Shown one piece after another: positions 34,440-46,600 of a DNA stretch of 64,000 bases. The notes below the pieces were generated by a model, which saw nothing but the letters and a program-made list of their open reading frames with translations, was not told where the DNA came from and made no database searches. The position numbers and the translations under genes are program-made. Origin of the DNA: Glycine soja (taxonomy: Eukaryota > Streptophyta > Magnoliopsida > Fabales > Fabaceae); the NCBI RefSeq assembly GCF_004193775.1, contig NC_041004.1, positions 5,417,309 through 5,481,308 of the forward strand, written 5' to 3'. Position 1 is the stretch's first letter; each line of letters begins with the position of its first letter.

Positions 34440-36103
34440 TGTAGAAGCAAAGCTTCATGGTGAATCAAAGGTGATTCAAAAGTGTTTTGATGATAACAAT
34501 GATGATAACAAAAGGTGATGACAAAAAGCTCAAAGATCAATCAAAGAACAACTCAAGTGAATCAAAAACAAGTCAAGAGTTCAAGATAAGAATCAAGAAG
34601 AATTCAAGGACTCAAGAAGAAAGTCTAGAGTCAAGAATCAAGATTCAAGGTTCAAGATCTCAAGAATCAAGATCAAGATTCAAGAATAAAGAGAAGACTC
34701 AATCAAGATAAGTATTAAAAAGTTTTTTTCAAAACTTTAAATAGCACATGAATTTTTGACAAAATCCTTTACCAAAGAGTTTTTACTCTTTGGTAATCGA
34801 TTACCAGATTGTTGTAATCGATTACTAGTAGCAAAATGAGTTTGAAAAAGTTTTCAAACTGAATTTACAATGTTCCAATTATTTTCAAAAAACTGTAATC
34901 GATTACAATGTTTTGGTAATCGATTACCAGTGCCCTTGAACGTTGAAATTCAAATTCAAATGTGAAGAGTCACATCCTTTCACTTAAAAGCTTTGTGTAA
35001 TTGATTACACTAATTTGGTAATCGATTACCAGTGACTGTTTCTGATAAATCAGAAGATGTAACTCTTCAAAAGGTTTTTGACTTTTTCAAATTGGTTTTA
35101 AGTTTTTCTAAAAGTTATAACTCTTCTAAATGGTCTTCTTGACCAGACATGAAGAGTCTATAAAAGCAAGACTTTGTTTTGCATTTTAATTCATTCTTTC
35201 AATCTTGAATACTTTTCCAATCATTTCATTAGAATCCTTTACAAGCCTTGAATCTCTTTGAACTTCTTCTTCTTCTTTGTACCAAAAGCTTTCTGAAGTT
35301 TTCTGGTTTTCCAAACCTTGAAAACTTGTACTATTCATCTTTTCATTCTCTTCTCCCTTTGCCAAAAAGAATTCGCCAAGGACTAACCGCCTGAATTCTT
35401 TTTGTCTTTCTTCTCCCTTTTCCAAAAGAACGAAGGACTAACCGCCTGAATTCTTTTGTGTCTCCCTTCTCCCTTGTCAAAGAATTCAAAACGACACAAT
35501 CTGAGAATTTTTTTGATTCTTCCCATTCCCTAATACAAAAGTATTCAAAGGACTAACCGTCTGAGAATTCTTTTGTATCCCCATTCACAAAGTATCAAAG
35601 GTTTAACAGCCTGAGATCTTTGTCTTAACACATTGGAGGGTACATCCTTTGTGGTACAAGTAGAGGGTACATATACTTGGGTTTGACTGAGAACAAGAGA
35701 GGGTACATCTCTTATGGATCAGTTCTAGTGGAGGGTACATCCACTAGGTTCAAAGAGAACAAGGAAGGGTACATCCCTTGTGGATCTTTGCTTGTAAAAG
35801 GATTTTTACAAGGTTGAAAGAAATCTCAAGGACCGCAGGTTGCTTGGAGACTGGATGTAGGCACGAGTTGTTGCCGAACCAGTATAAAAACTCTTGTGTG
35901 TTTGTCTCCTTCTTCCCTACTCTTTTACTTTCCGCTGTGCATTTAATTTCTACTTTTACTTTCTGTTAAGTTTCTCTTCTACTCCTCATTCTCTTAACAA
36001 TTTAGTAAAAGCCTTAGAAGAGTAATTTTTTAATTGGTAAAGGTTTAGGAATAATTAATTCAACCCCCCCTTCTTAATTATTCTGAGGCCACTCGATCCA
36101 ACA
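34440..36103 (+). mobile_element. Solo LTR with TAATCGATTA palindromes, copy 1
   Basis: 1664 bp from TGTAGAAGC to CGATCCAACA, flanked by the 5-bp target duplication GGTAA (34435-34439 and 36104-36108). There is no internal coding region, so it is a solo LTR left by recombination. It contains a cluster of palindromic GGTAATCGATTACC motifs (34790-35030), repeated ACTAACCGCCTGA units (about 35370-35620) and repeated GAGGGTACATC units (about 35635-35790). A second copy in inverted orientation is at 51841-53470. Confidence 0.9.
34787..35032 (+). repeat. Cluster of TAATCGATTA palindromes
   Basis: Six to seven occurrences of TAATCGATTAC or GGTAATCGATTACC (one with AATTGATTAC) within about 245 bases of the solo LTR. 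The same cluster is kept in the second LTR copy near 52920-53165. Confidence 0.88.
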
Positions 36104-36108
36104 GGTAA

Positions 36109-36423
36109 TAAAGGAAATATCAATTCAGCTCAAAGAGTACAACTAGGGGATCATTTAAGCAAATAATATAGGTTTAGGAAACAAGCCTACAAATTGCCTC
36201 AATCAACTCAATACACACATGAAATTTACTCAAGGATATGTATCTCAAGATAAACCAAATGCATAACAACTCAAGTGGAATACATCACACACAATGAGAT
36301 TAGGCTCAAAAGCTAATGTAAGTGGATTAGGCTCAAGGAACTTCTCAAGCATGAGTTTCTCTGTTAATGTTATGCGTCTGTGGAAAAATCTTATAGTGAA
36401 GCAGTGAGTTCCAACACAAGATT

Positions 36424-36426
<3 letters not shown>
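36109..36426. other. Retrotransposon-like flank, no gene
   Basis: No open frame or terminus recognised; probably continues the older repeat into which the solo LTR inserted. Confidence 0.35.

Positions 36427-36489
<63 letters not shown>
36427..36489. repeat. TA dinucleotide microsatellite
   Basis: About 27 uninterrupted TA units followed by TGTATATATT. Confidence 0.95.
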
Positions 36490-38098
36490 TAGAGGGGTTC
36501 TACAAAAAATGAATTCCTCAAAATTAATAGAAAGTCAATGTGTAGTCAAGAACAAAAAATCACATGAAAGTCATCAACATGAGTGCTACAATAACATCAA
36601 GTTGTGGGTGAAGTGATATCATGAACACCCATTATACTACAACGACTCAAATGCAATGTCCCAATGCATAAAGATAATGGAAAAAATGAAACATAATTTT
36701 TTTTACCACGACCGTGCTTAACACTAATGCTAACTACTTGGGCCATAGTCATTTTACCACGACCATACTCGATTCTGACGATAAATGCATGGGTCATGGT
36801 CAAATGACCATGGTCCTCGAATTGAGAGACAATTTGACTTAACAAATGAAAGGAAATTATGTGAAAAACATAAATATATGGATACAAGTCATGGGTTGCC
36901 TCCCAAATAGCGCTTGTTTAACATCATAAGCCTCACGGATGAAAAAGGGAAAAAATCGATCAACCTTGAACATGGTTTTTTTCACTAATACTCTAGTATA
37001 ATCATCCACTCCATACCCAAGAGCTTGAGTGATGATGTCATCTCCCTTTTTCCTACTCCATCCAGGATCTTTTGGAATGACCTTATTCTTGGAAGGGTTT
37101 TTCTTCCCTACACTTGGGTGAGGCTTAGCCATAATGACTTTCATCTTGTTAGTGACTTGCACAAAATTGTAGGAAAGTGGAGAGAGATGAAGCTCTTTGT
37201 AGTACCAAACACATTAAATTCTTCCTCCTTATCACCTAGCCGCCAAGTCAATTTCCCTTCCCTGAGATCAATCAATGTTCCTCTTGTGTTGAGGAAGAAT
37301 CATCCCAAAATAATTGGTATGTCTTCATCCTCCTCTATATCCGGAATCCTAAAGTCTATAGGAAAATTGAATTTGCTGACCTTGACCAGTAAGTCTTCCA
37401 CTATCCCTCATGAGTAGGTGAAAGTCCTGTCTGCAAGCTGAATAAAAATGTTACTAGGTTGAGGTTCTTGCAACCCCAACTTCTTATAAATAGAGTAAGA
37501 CATCAAATTAATGCTAGCACCTAAGTCAGACAATGCTCTATCAAAGAACAAGTTGCCAATGGAACAAGGGACTGAAAAACTCCCAAGGTCTTTAAGCTTA
37601 GGAGGTTGTTTCTTTAGAACTATTGCAAAGTCTTACAATTTCTTTTTATTTGAAATAATCTCCTTTAAAAACTTAGCATACTTTGGCATTTTAGCAATTG
37701 CCTCAGCAAAAGGAATGTTAACATGAAATTTCTTAAACATTTCAACAAACTTAGAAAAATGTTTATCCTCTTATTCATCTTTTACTCTTCTAGGAAAAAG
37801 AACACTTATCTTAGGAGGTGTCAATACCTCATTCTCACCTACTTTTTTTTCTCTCTCATGACTCTTCTTAGTGAGAGCCTTTTTCTAGTGTTCGAGTGAC
37901 CTTCTCTTTCTTCTTCGATTCTACCACAGACTTTCCACTCTTGGTGCTAACAACATTTATCTCCTCATTCTGAGGATTAACTTCAGTTTGGGAAGGAAGT
38001 GTGTCAAGAGTTCTTTGAGACATAAGAGTGACAATGTTTGACATAGTGGATTCCAAGGATTTGAACCTCTCATCACTTGTAGTTATGTGCTCCATTGT
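36490..38098 (-). pseudogene. Ty3-type gag-protease fragment A
   Basis: The - strand shows, from right to left, a gag C-terminal stretch (MEHITTSDERFKSLESTMSN), a region with AKMPKYAKFLKEIISNKKK, and an aspartic protease segment with ALSDLGASINLMSYSIYKKL and [14 protein letters not shown]. The active-site D-[ST]-G appears as DLG. Several stops and frameshifts interrupt it. The right end joins directly to LTR sequence at 38099 without a primer site or gag start, so an internal deletion has fused LTR to gag. Reverse transcriptase and integrase are absent. Confidence 0.8.
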
Positions 38099-38454
38099 TG
38101 ATGGATTGTCAAGTGCACCAATGCGTCCCAAGAAGTAAAGTTAAAACAGAAGCCCGAGTATCGTATCAATATGGACTTTGTTTGTACTTAGGTAGATGAA
38201 TATTTAATTAAGAAAAATATTTGAAAAAGGTAGTAGAAAACAATAAATTAAATTTCTGAAAAATTAAATCAAACAAAAGAAAAAGAATTAAACATGAATT
38301 TAAATTAATTAATTAAAGACAGAAAAGATGATAAAATCCAATAGTATTGTAGAAGGAAATTCAGAAGATGAGAATGTTTGGAACTTAGCCTACTAGAGCT
38401 ACTCCTTCATGTAATGTTAATAATTTTTCTCTATTTATAATTATTCCAATTTAT
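38099..38454 (-). repeat. Ty3 LTR fragment A, first part
   Basis: Starts TGATGGATTGTCAAGTGCAC and closely follows 43083-43440 (the LTR of element B), including GAATTAAACATGAATTTAAA and TAGAAGGAAATTC-type text. It is interrupted at 38455 by a solo LTR and resumes at 39809. Confidence 0.85.
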
Positions 38455-39808
38455 TGATAACTGCTAAATAATTGTGAATTAATAGTAGTTAAATAGTCAA
38501 ATTTTGGCTTAAAATTAATTATTTAGCAGTTATTTATAATTAAAAGTTGAAAAAATTAATTAAATTGAATTTCTGGTTGCAGATACGAAAAATGAGGGTA
38601 CATTAAGCACAAATGGCAACAGAAATGAAGAGGAAGAAGGAATTCTGAAGCAGGCCCAGCCCAACAGTGGCGCTAAGCGCGCATCAGGCGCTAAGCGAGC
38701 AACCAACTGCAGGCGCTAAACGTGGCGTTAAGCACGAAGGAGCAGAAACCGTTACGCGCGCTAAGCCCAGCTAGGCGCCCAGCGCGCGATCCAACAGAAG
38801 CACAGGCTAAGGCTGCATGGCGCGCCCAGCGTGCGATCTGAACGCGCTAAGCGCGAGGTGTGGCGCTGAGCACGACTACGAAGGCCCACAAGCCCACTTC
38901 AACAACTATAAATAGAGAGCCAGTCCAAAGGAATCATCACCTCGTCTCAGAGCACTGTTCTCAGTACTTCAAGCCTGAGTTCTCCCTTCTTTCTTATTAT
39001 TCTTTGTTTTTCATTTATCCTCTTTCTTTCTTTCACCCCCAATTGTAAGCCCTCAATGGCCATGAGTGGCTAATCCCCTAGCTAGGGCCTGGCAGGCCTA
39101 AAAAGCCAACGATATACGGTGTGCTTCAAGAATTATCAATGCAAAGGGAATTTCTCACAGGTTTTTCTGTTCTAATTCTTTTCTTGTTATCTTGCATTCG
39201 TTCTTAAACTTCTTTTGGGTTTTATTCGCTCGGGAGAGGGTATTTCCCAATAAATATTTAAGATTCAATGCATGCATTAGTTTTAGGGGTTATACACTTG
39301 GGAAAGGGTAATGCCTAACAGAACATCTTAAGAAAAGAATCCTTGGGTTACCATTGCTAGGCATAGAATGATAACCCACTGCCCATGCATTTAAGCAACA
39401 TCTAGAACTTAACCTTAATGCATTTTAATTATTGAATCTTCGCAAAGGCATTTGGGAGATAGGTAGTTAAAATAGGCTTGCCAACGTGAGGCATCAGGGG
39501 CAAGTAGTTAACAGATGTGGGTAGAACTAATACCTGTGCGTTGGTAATGAATATCATATTTACATGCATCGTAGGCCAATTGGGTTTGTCTGGTCTTGGC
39601 ATCTTTATTAATTGTTTTTCCTTTTAAACTATTTGATTTAGTAATCACCCTTATTTCTGCATTTATTTCTGTCTTTATTATCTTTACTTATACTTACAAA
39701 TTGAGAAGTATTTAATCAAGTGCAATAAAGTCCCTGCGGAAACGATACTCGGACTTCCGAGAACTTTACTACTTGTGACGATTTGGTACACTTGCCAAAG
39801 AGACAACA
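38455..39808 (+). mobile_element. Solo LTR (Ty3 type) nested in LTR fragment A
   Basis: 1354 bp, starts TGATAACTGCTAAATAATTG and ends CCAAAGAGACAACA. The flanks TTTAT (38450-38454) and TTTAC (39809-39813) are a target duplication with one change, and the uninterrupted site is visible in element B (CCAATTTACACC near 43433). Contains a GC-rich part (about 38665-38880) with repeated GCGCTAAGCGC-type palindromes. No coding region. Confidence 0.87.
38665..38880 (+). repeat. GCGCTAAGCGC palindrome cluster
   Basis: Many near-copies of GGCGCTAAGCGCG and GCGCCCAGCGCG inside the solo LTR, much more GC-rich than the surroundings. Confidence 0.8.
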
Positions 39809-39910
39809 TTTACACCTGTATCTACTAGTATACTCTAACTTTGGTCTCCCACACGAAAGAGCCTAATTTATCTATTTTCTCTCCCAAATCCCTTTGTAGA
39901 GTTGTTAGTT
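39809..39910 (-). repeat. Ty3 LTR fragment A, second part
   Basis: Continues the match to element B's LTR (ACTAGTATACTCTAACTTTG, AGAGCCTAATTTATCTATTT), then diverges abruptly after about 39905. Confidence 0.82.
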
Positions 39911-40738
39911 GCTATTCATAAGTTAGTTTGGTATTTAAAATTTGCAAGGAAATAGCATTGTGCCTCCAATTTATGGTTCTTTTTTTGTAGAAATTGTGCA
40001 TATTTTCTTTATTGTGTGATTTTATAGGGTAGAAGCTCCATTTTTGTGACCTAATGTTGAATCCAACTCATTTTCAGGCCAAAGAAGAGAAGGTTAAAAC
40101 TGTTGATGACTCGCTTAGCGAGGCAGATTGGCTAAGCGAGATGCATCCGCATAGCGAGGCATCCAGGTCACCTAGCGGATGGGAAACCCTAGAAGAGGAT
40201 AAGTCAGAGATCTGTGCGCTCAGCACACAGCCGGCCCGCCTAGTGACGATGTTGTCTCTTCTCGCGCTTAGCGCGCCCATGCTCGCTTAGCAGATTTTCA
40301 CTTACTCTCGCTCAGTCAGACATGCTCGCTGAGCGAGCCTTCGAAAGTTGAAGAGTCCAAGAGCTTTTAAAACACTGAAGTTGGCGAAATTTAAAAGGAG
40401 AACTGGTAGAGAACGAGTTTTGAGCAGCAAAGAGAGCTTAGCTCAGGAAAAACAGAGAGATTTAGGATTTAGAGGCTGGAGAAGACATTCGCCATCATCT
40501 TCTTCCAATTTCTTTCACCAAAAATAGTTTATTTCTTGTAGTTTAGAAGCTTTTCTTGTAATGGAAGGCTAAGCCTCTTTGTTGGGGAGTTACTACTGAA
40601 CCTCTTATGTAATACTCTTATTATCTATTTAATGTTATTTCTCTGTGTTCATTGCTTCTATCTATGCTTATTTTACATGCTTGTGGCTTGATCACCCATT
40701 TGTATGTGTAGTTAGGCTTTTTAGTATTGGAAAATGCT
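39911..40738 (+). repeat. Ty3 LTR-derived segment in + orientation
   Basis: Has GC-rich CGCTTAGCGAG and GCGCTTAGCGCG motifs (40110-40345) like the solo LTR. Near 40560-40720 it holds the inverse complement of text in LTR B (GGAAGGCTAAGCCTC, GCTTGTGGCTTGATCACCCA). It is therefore LTR material of the same broad group but pointing the other way. Ends are not defined. Confidence 0.65.
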
Positions 40739-40893
40739 TTAAAACCTTAAAGTAATATTAATAAATAAATAGGAAGAGAAATTACATCAAGAGTAATTGG
40801 CTGCCAAGTTCCTAACAAAGGGGGTTTGCTGATCGAACGATCTGCTAGCTGAAGCGTCATTATGGTGGAAGCAATCTTAAGATTCCCAATTCT
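40739..40893 (-). repeat. Ty3 LTR-derived segment in - orientation
   Basis: GGAAGAGAAATTACATCAAG and CCTAACAAAGGGGGTTT match element B's LTR near 43745-43807 in the direct sense, opposite to the piece immediately to its left. The switch near 40739 is a rearrangement junction. Confidence 0.6.
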
Positions 40894-42875
40894 CTAGCAC
40901 ATAGATAAGGGAATTAGATTGATGCATTCCCCCAAATCAAGGAGAGCTTTACCCACTAATATATCCCCAATAGAGCATGGGATGGTTACACTTCCTGGGT
41001 CTTTGAATTTCTGTGGTGAGTTCTTCTGGATCACAACATTGCAATTTCCTTCCACCACGATGCTTTCATTATTTATATATTTCCCTTTCCTCGTGAGAAG
41101 ATCCTTCAGAAATTTGGTATACAAAGGCATCTGTTATAAGGTCTCTCTAAAGGAAATGGTGATCTCCAGCTTATTAAAGATGTCAAGAAACCGAGCAAAA
41201 TATCGTTCCTTATCTTTCTTTGATGACACCAAGGGATATGGGATGCCCTTCACTGGGACTAAGGGTATCTCTTTTCTAGCTTCCCTTGCTAACTAACTCT
41301 TAGTCTTAGTGGGTAAGACCTTTTCACCCTTCTCTTTGCTTTTTTCTTTCTCTTCATCACCCTTTTCTCTCTTATTATTCTCTCCTTCCTCATTACTCAC
41401 ATCCTCCAATACCCCCTCAGCTCTCTTTTTTCTCTCTGCATTCTCCTTCCTCTGACTCCTAGTGAAAATTACCTTGCACTCCTCCTTGGGATTCTTCTCC
41501 GTGTTGGCCCTAAAACTGTTAATGGACGTTTCAGCCAATTGCTAAGCTAATTGGCCCACTTGTACCTCTAGATTCCTGATGGCAGACTCAATCCTTTTGT
41601 GGTTTGATAGAGAAACCTGCATAAACGGATTCAAAGTGTCTTCTAGCTTGATGATTTTCTCATATAAATCAAGCCCTTGATTGGGAGGCTGATTAGATGA
41701 AACTCCTTGATTTCTGTTGAAGTTATTCCCGAGGTGAGATCTCCAACCTTGGTCTTGAGAGAAACTTCCCCCCTGATTGTATCTTGGAGGTCCTCCTTGA
41801 TGGAACCCTTAATGGTGTGGATTAGTCATATAGTTGACTTCTTTGCATACATCGTCTTGGACCATGCACATGCTTGACTCATAGGCCCCACCATAATGTT
41901 GCATCCCCCAATGTGCATGACTGAAGAATGGGTAGGTTGCACTGTCTGCAACTGTTGAGAAAGCTTGCTCAACGTCTCTGTGAGGGTCTCTAGTTGCTTG
42001 GCTAGGAGCTTGTTTTGGACTAGTAGTGCGTCTTGTGATGTGAGCTCGAGAAGACTCTTCTTTGTAGGTGTGTAGGCTCGATCATAAAGGATGGCATAGT
42101 CACTGGCTACTATATTTTCAATCAACTTTATAGCTTCATTAGGTGTCTTTAGTTTGATCTTCCCACCAGTGGAGGCATCAAGTGACTACTTTGAATGGGT
42201 TCGCAAGCCATCAATGAAGATATTGAGTTGAATCGGCTCGCTGAACCCGTGGGTGGGGGAGTCTTCCAGAGTAAACCATGGAAACAGTCAAGAGCTTCAC
42301 TTAGTGATTCATCGGGGAATTGGTGGAATAAAGAGATTTCCACCTTTCCCTTGGCAGTCTTGGACTTTGGAAAATATTTCTTCAAAAATTTCTCCACCAC
42401 CTCCTCCCATGTCTGCAAGCTATTTCCTTTGAACGAGTGCAACCATCTTTTTGCTTCACCAGCAAAAGGGAAGGAGAATAGGTTGAGGTGGATGGCATCT
42501 TCAGGAACTCTGACTATTTTCATTGTGTTGCAAATCTCTATCTATGTAGCAAGGTGGGCATACAGATCTTCATTGGGTAGTCCATGAAAGAGATTGCCTT
42601 GAATCAACTAGATGAGAGAATGTGGATAAGAGATGTTGGCAGCTTGGAACTTCGAGCAGGGCTATGCTTATGAAATATTGAGGTGTAGAGGTACTAGAGT
42701 AGTCCTCCAAGGTGATCCTGCATGGCCGGCCTTCTGCCATGATATGTTCTTCAAAGTTGGGATGTGGAAAAGAAGAAGATAATATAGAGGATGATGGTTC
42801 TTGATCCCCTTGTTGTTCTTTCTTTCTTCTTGCAACGTTGTTTCTTCTACACGTTGTTTCAATCTCTAGATCCAA
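40894..42875 (-). pseudogene. Ty3-type gag-protease of element B
   Basis: On the - strand: gag start MDLEIETTCRRNNVARRKKE, later the structural gag core LNLFSFPFAGEAKRWLHSFK and TWEEVVEKFLKKYFPKSKTA, a middle coiled region LLAKQLETLTETLSKLSQQL, a GGPPRYNQGG-like Gly-rich stretch (about 41760-41800), a Lys/Glu-rich linker (about 41300-41540) and a retroviral-type protease with VGKALLDLGECINLIPLSMC. The usual D-[ST]-G-A is D-L-G-E here. Frameshifts and stops divide these parts. Reverse transcriptase, RNase H and integrase are missing past 40894. The gag type is common in soybean Ty3 elements as I recall them. Confidence 0.85.
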
Positions 42876-43054
42876 TGGAACAAGATAGTTTCCTTGTATA
42901 CAATAAAGAAAAACTCGTGCACGTTATCACAGAAAAATAAAGATTAAGATTAAGAGTGAAAAAGAAAATTTGAAAATTGAATTTTTATTTGGAAAAATTA
43001 AGAAAAATAAAAAATAAAAATATAATATCCAAAACACCAAGTATAAAGAACAAA

Positions 43055-43077
43055 GTCTCCGACAACGACGCCAAAAA
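43055..43077 (-). promoter_or_regulatory. Primer-binding site region of element B
   Basis: On the - strand TTTTTGGCGTCGTTGTCGGA lies a few bases after the LTR. It resembles TGGCGCCGTTGCCGGGGA, the primer site found in many plant Ty3 elements. Confidence 0.65.
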
Positions 43078-43082
43078 CTTAT

Positions 43083-44379
43083 TGATGGATTGACAAGTGC
43101 ATCAATGCGTCTCAAGTAGTAAAATTAAAATGGAAGTCCGAATATCGTATCCACAGGGACTTTTTTATTTATTTAGGTATATGAATATTTAATTAAGAAA
43201 AAGATTTGGAAAAGATAGTAGAAAATAGTAAATTAAATTGTTGAAAATTAAGTCAAACAAGAAAAAGAATTAAACATGAATTTAAATTAATTAATTAATT
43301 AAAGACAAAAAAGATGAGAAAATCCAATAATATTGTAGAAGGAAATTCAAAAGATGAGAATGTTGGTAACTTAGCCTACCAGAGCCACTCCTTCCTGTAA
43401 TGTTAATAATTTTCTCTATTTATAATTATTCCAATTTACACCTACATCTACTAGTATACTCTAACTTTGGTCCCCTGCACGAAAGAGCCTAATTTATCTA
43501 TTTTCTCTCTCAAATCCCCTTACAGAGCTAAAATAGTAAATTGCATTAAGAATATAGATGTATAACAGGCTAAACAAATATCAGTCTATCCCTAGTGATG
43601 ACTTTATTTATATACCATTTCCTAGTTCTATTAGAAAATAATGTTTCCCAGCGCTACCTCTAAAACTTTCCATGCAAATGGGTGATCAAGCCACAAGCAA
43701 TAATATTAAGCACAAGAAAGAATAATGCAAAAGTAATATTCATAAATAGATAGGAAGAGAAATTACATCAAAAGTAGTTGGTTGTCAAGTTCCCGACAAA
43801 GGGGGTTTAGCCTTTCATTGTCACGGAGACTATACAATTGCAAGAGGGGAATATTTAGTAAAGGGAGAAAAGATAAGAAATGGAATAGAGGGAAGGAATG
43901 ACTCTCATTGCTTATTTCTCCTTCTTCTAGCTTTTGCCTTCTATAAGAAATTGTATTCTGTTGGAATTTTTGTGTGTCTTCTCCTTCTTCTCTCTTCTTC
44001 TTTTATAGGTGTAGATTAGCGCGATTATGAATTAGTGTAATTTCCTTAATTAGTCCTTATTTCCTTAATTATTCTTCTTTCCTGCTATCCTCAATTAGTC
44101 TTCTTTCCTTAATTAGCTTGCTTTCCTCAATTAGTTTGCTTTCCTTAATTAGTCATTCTTTCCTCAATTAGCTTGCTTTCCTTAACTATTCCTGCATTTC
44201 TTGACTTTATTTTACTCACTAAGTTTCATAAATTCATCACTTTTAATATTCTTTGCACATAAACTTAAATGATATTAATTTAACAATTATTTTCTTAAAA
44301 AAAGGAAAAATTAGAAGAAAAAAATTACAAATTCCTCTATAATTTAACCACAAAATATACTCATAATTAGCAGTTATCA
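43083..44379 (-). repeat. 5' LTR of Ty3 element B
   Basis: Read on + it runs from TGATGGATTGACAAGTGCAT to TAATTAGCAGTTATCA. On its coding strand it therefore begins TGATAACTGC, like the solo LTR at 38455, and is followed by a primer site and gag. 1297 bp. A matching complete 3' LTR is not found. Confidence 0.8.
44034..44205. repeat. Minisatellite in LTR B
   Basis: Seven to eight imperfect units of about 20 bases with the core TTCCTCAATTAGCTTGCTTT. Confidence 0.85.
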
Positions 44380-45824
44380 TCCATCACCATGTCTTTCAAG
44401 CTTGGTCTCCTCTCCTCCTGCTTAGACCTCTGATCATGGTATTGAGGGTCTTTGTAAATGTTCAGATTTTGATTTTTCAGGAAAGGGGGCCTGTACACAT
44501 TCTGGTTCTGACTCTAACTTTGCCTTTGATCTCTCTACTTTTTCCAAGAGAAGTTTGGGTGATCTTTCCACCCTTGGTTGTAGGTATCAAAGTATCAATA
44601 TTCTTTCCACTAGCATAGTTCACTTCCTCCAGGGCTTGGGTGTATAGGCAGTCTTTAACCACATAACCTGTCTCCCCACACTCCTTATAGACAGAAGGTG
44701 AGGGAGTGGGTGTCATCATCTACCCCTGAGCCTTAATCATAATCTTCATCTGCTTGGCCAACATATCCATCTGTTGTTTAAGAGAAGAATGATATGAATT
44801 AGCTTCCACTTGATGAACCCTAGAGGATCTCCCGAGACTTCTTTTGTAACCCACGCCATTGTAAGCATTAGAGGCTATAACCTTAATAATCTCCACTGCT
44901 GCATCAGTTAGTTTATGCATGAGGTTTCCCCTTGCTGCAACATCCAGGCATGATTGGATGGGTCACGATAGTCCTCCATAAGAGATGTGGACTAGCCTCT
45001 GCGGTGGGTAGCCATGATGTGGACAACTTCTTTGTAGTCCCTTAAATCGTTCTTAGGCTTTAGAAAGTGACTATTGCTCAAACTGGGCAAATTTCCCGTT
45101 CTCTTAGATCAACTACTCAGACTTTGCTATAAGAAAGAATTTCTTCAAGAATGCTAGTGAGGACTGATCCTAGAAGGTAATGCTTCTACTAGGCAAGTCA
45201 CCGAGCGAATCTTCAGCCTTTCCCCCTAATGAGAATGAGAGGCAGCCAATCTAATGTAATTAGGAGCATTGCATGGCTTTTTCGACATGTTTGTGAGTCT
45301 CATGAACTTCCTTAGATGGACCATAAGGTCTTCTGACGGTAGTCCATGAAACTATATCTTTTCAATCATGTTGATCAACCCATGCCTCAACTCGCGGTTT
45401 TGATCTCCCATATTGGGGAGTTGTATGGCTGCAATGATTCCTACACAAGGGATGAGGTAATCTTGCAGGGTGCACTCTTGTTCTCCACCAAGAACCATTT
45501 TCCTTCTCCTTGTTTCAATGTTATTCTTGCGATAGACTTTTTCGATCTTAGGGTCACACTCAACAATTTCACCCCTTTGAGATCGAGTTAGCATAACTTA
45601 TCTAACAAAGAAAATGGATTAAAATGCAACTAGCAAAAAAAGGAGAAAAAAATAAAATTGCAATAAAATTTCAAAATATAAACAAAGACTAAATAGAACA
45701 AAATAGAAAGAGAAAAAAATAAAGAGAGTGAAAAAAATGTATATGAACAAAAATTATTTAATTGATGCAAATTAAAATTATCTCGGAACTTCGCAACCAG
45801 TTCTCGACAATGGCACTGAAAACT
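44380..45824 (-). pseudogene. Ty3-type gag fragment of element C
   Basis: The - strand shows the gag start region MLTRSQRGEIVECDPKIEK near 45594, a central gag stretch now in several frames (about 44950-45350), LKQQMDMLAKQMKIMIKAQG at about 44720-44780, and a CCHC-like zinc knuckle (SVYKECGETGYVVKDC) near 44650. A degenerate primer site (GTGCCATTGTCGAGAACTGG on the - strand, about 45795-45815) separates it from the LTR at 45825. It is cut off at 44379 by the LTR of element B, which probably inserted into it. Confidence 0.72.
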
Positions 45825-46600
45825 TGATGTATAAAATATGTGCTTGCTAAGGCCAAGTGTACCCTGGGCGGTAGCAATAGTGGACTCGACAGTATAGATA
45901 TCATACCTTAGAAATTAGTTGTGTTCCTAAATAATCTAAATCGCATAAACTAAATAATTTTAGATTTTTATCTAGAGTTTGAAATTGTTTGTGTTTGCGT
46001 TCAAGAAAATAAAAATAAAAATATTTATGAAGAGAAGTGACTCAAATTATGATTTTTCAAATACCATTTTCCCCCTAATACTTATTTTAATTAAGAACAC
46101 TCATTTATCAATTAATTGTCTAATACCTCTTATTTTAATTATTAGCCTATGATCAAGGTCTGAGAATAATCTTCCTCCTAAATCAATCCTGCATTGGTCA
46201 TTTGAGATTTAATTTAAGATTAATGATGAATAATAGAGAGGTTTGTAAAAAGGAAATTCAAGTAATTAGTTAATTACAAGAAAATGGTCACAAACACACA
46301 ATTAACTAATAATCAGAGTGATCAATTCAAATATAGAAGTGAAAGCGATAGAAAGATACAATTAACTAAATAACATCAAATACAACTTTATTAAAAAGAG
46401 GAACTAGAGTACATGGGTATAACTACATCACAATCCAAGTTTTAAGAGGTTTAGCCAACCATGATAACTAAACAACTTACAATATTGCATTAGAAATAAA
46501 AAAAAAATTAAAAATCCTTACCAATTCATACCCAGTAAAATAAAGCATAAGATATCCACAAGAAAACACAATTCATTATTTATAATATTTTGTGGAGACC
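45825..46600 (-). repeat. LTR of Ty3 element C (far end uncertain)
   Basis: Starts TGATGTATAAAATATGTGCT beside the primer site. It contains the typical text GCCAAGTGTACCCTGGGCGG TAGCAATAGTGGAC of soybean Ty3 LTRs. The other end cannot be fixed; 46600 is an estimate. Confidence 0.5.

Noticed and set aside
34487..34711. Ser/Lys/Gln-rich frame with SRIKIQGSRSQESRSR
   Set aside because: Arises from a TCAAGA-type simple repeat inside the solo LTR; low complexity.
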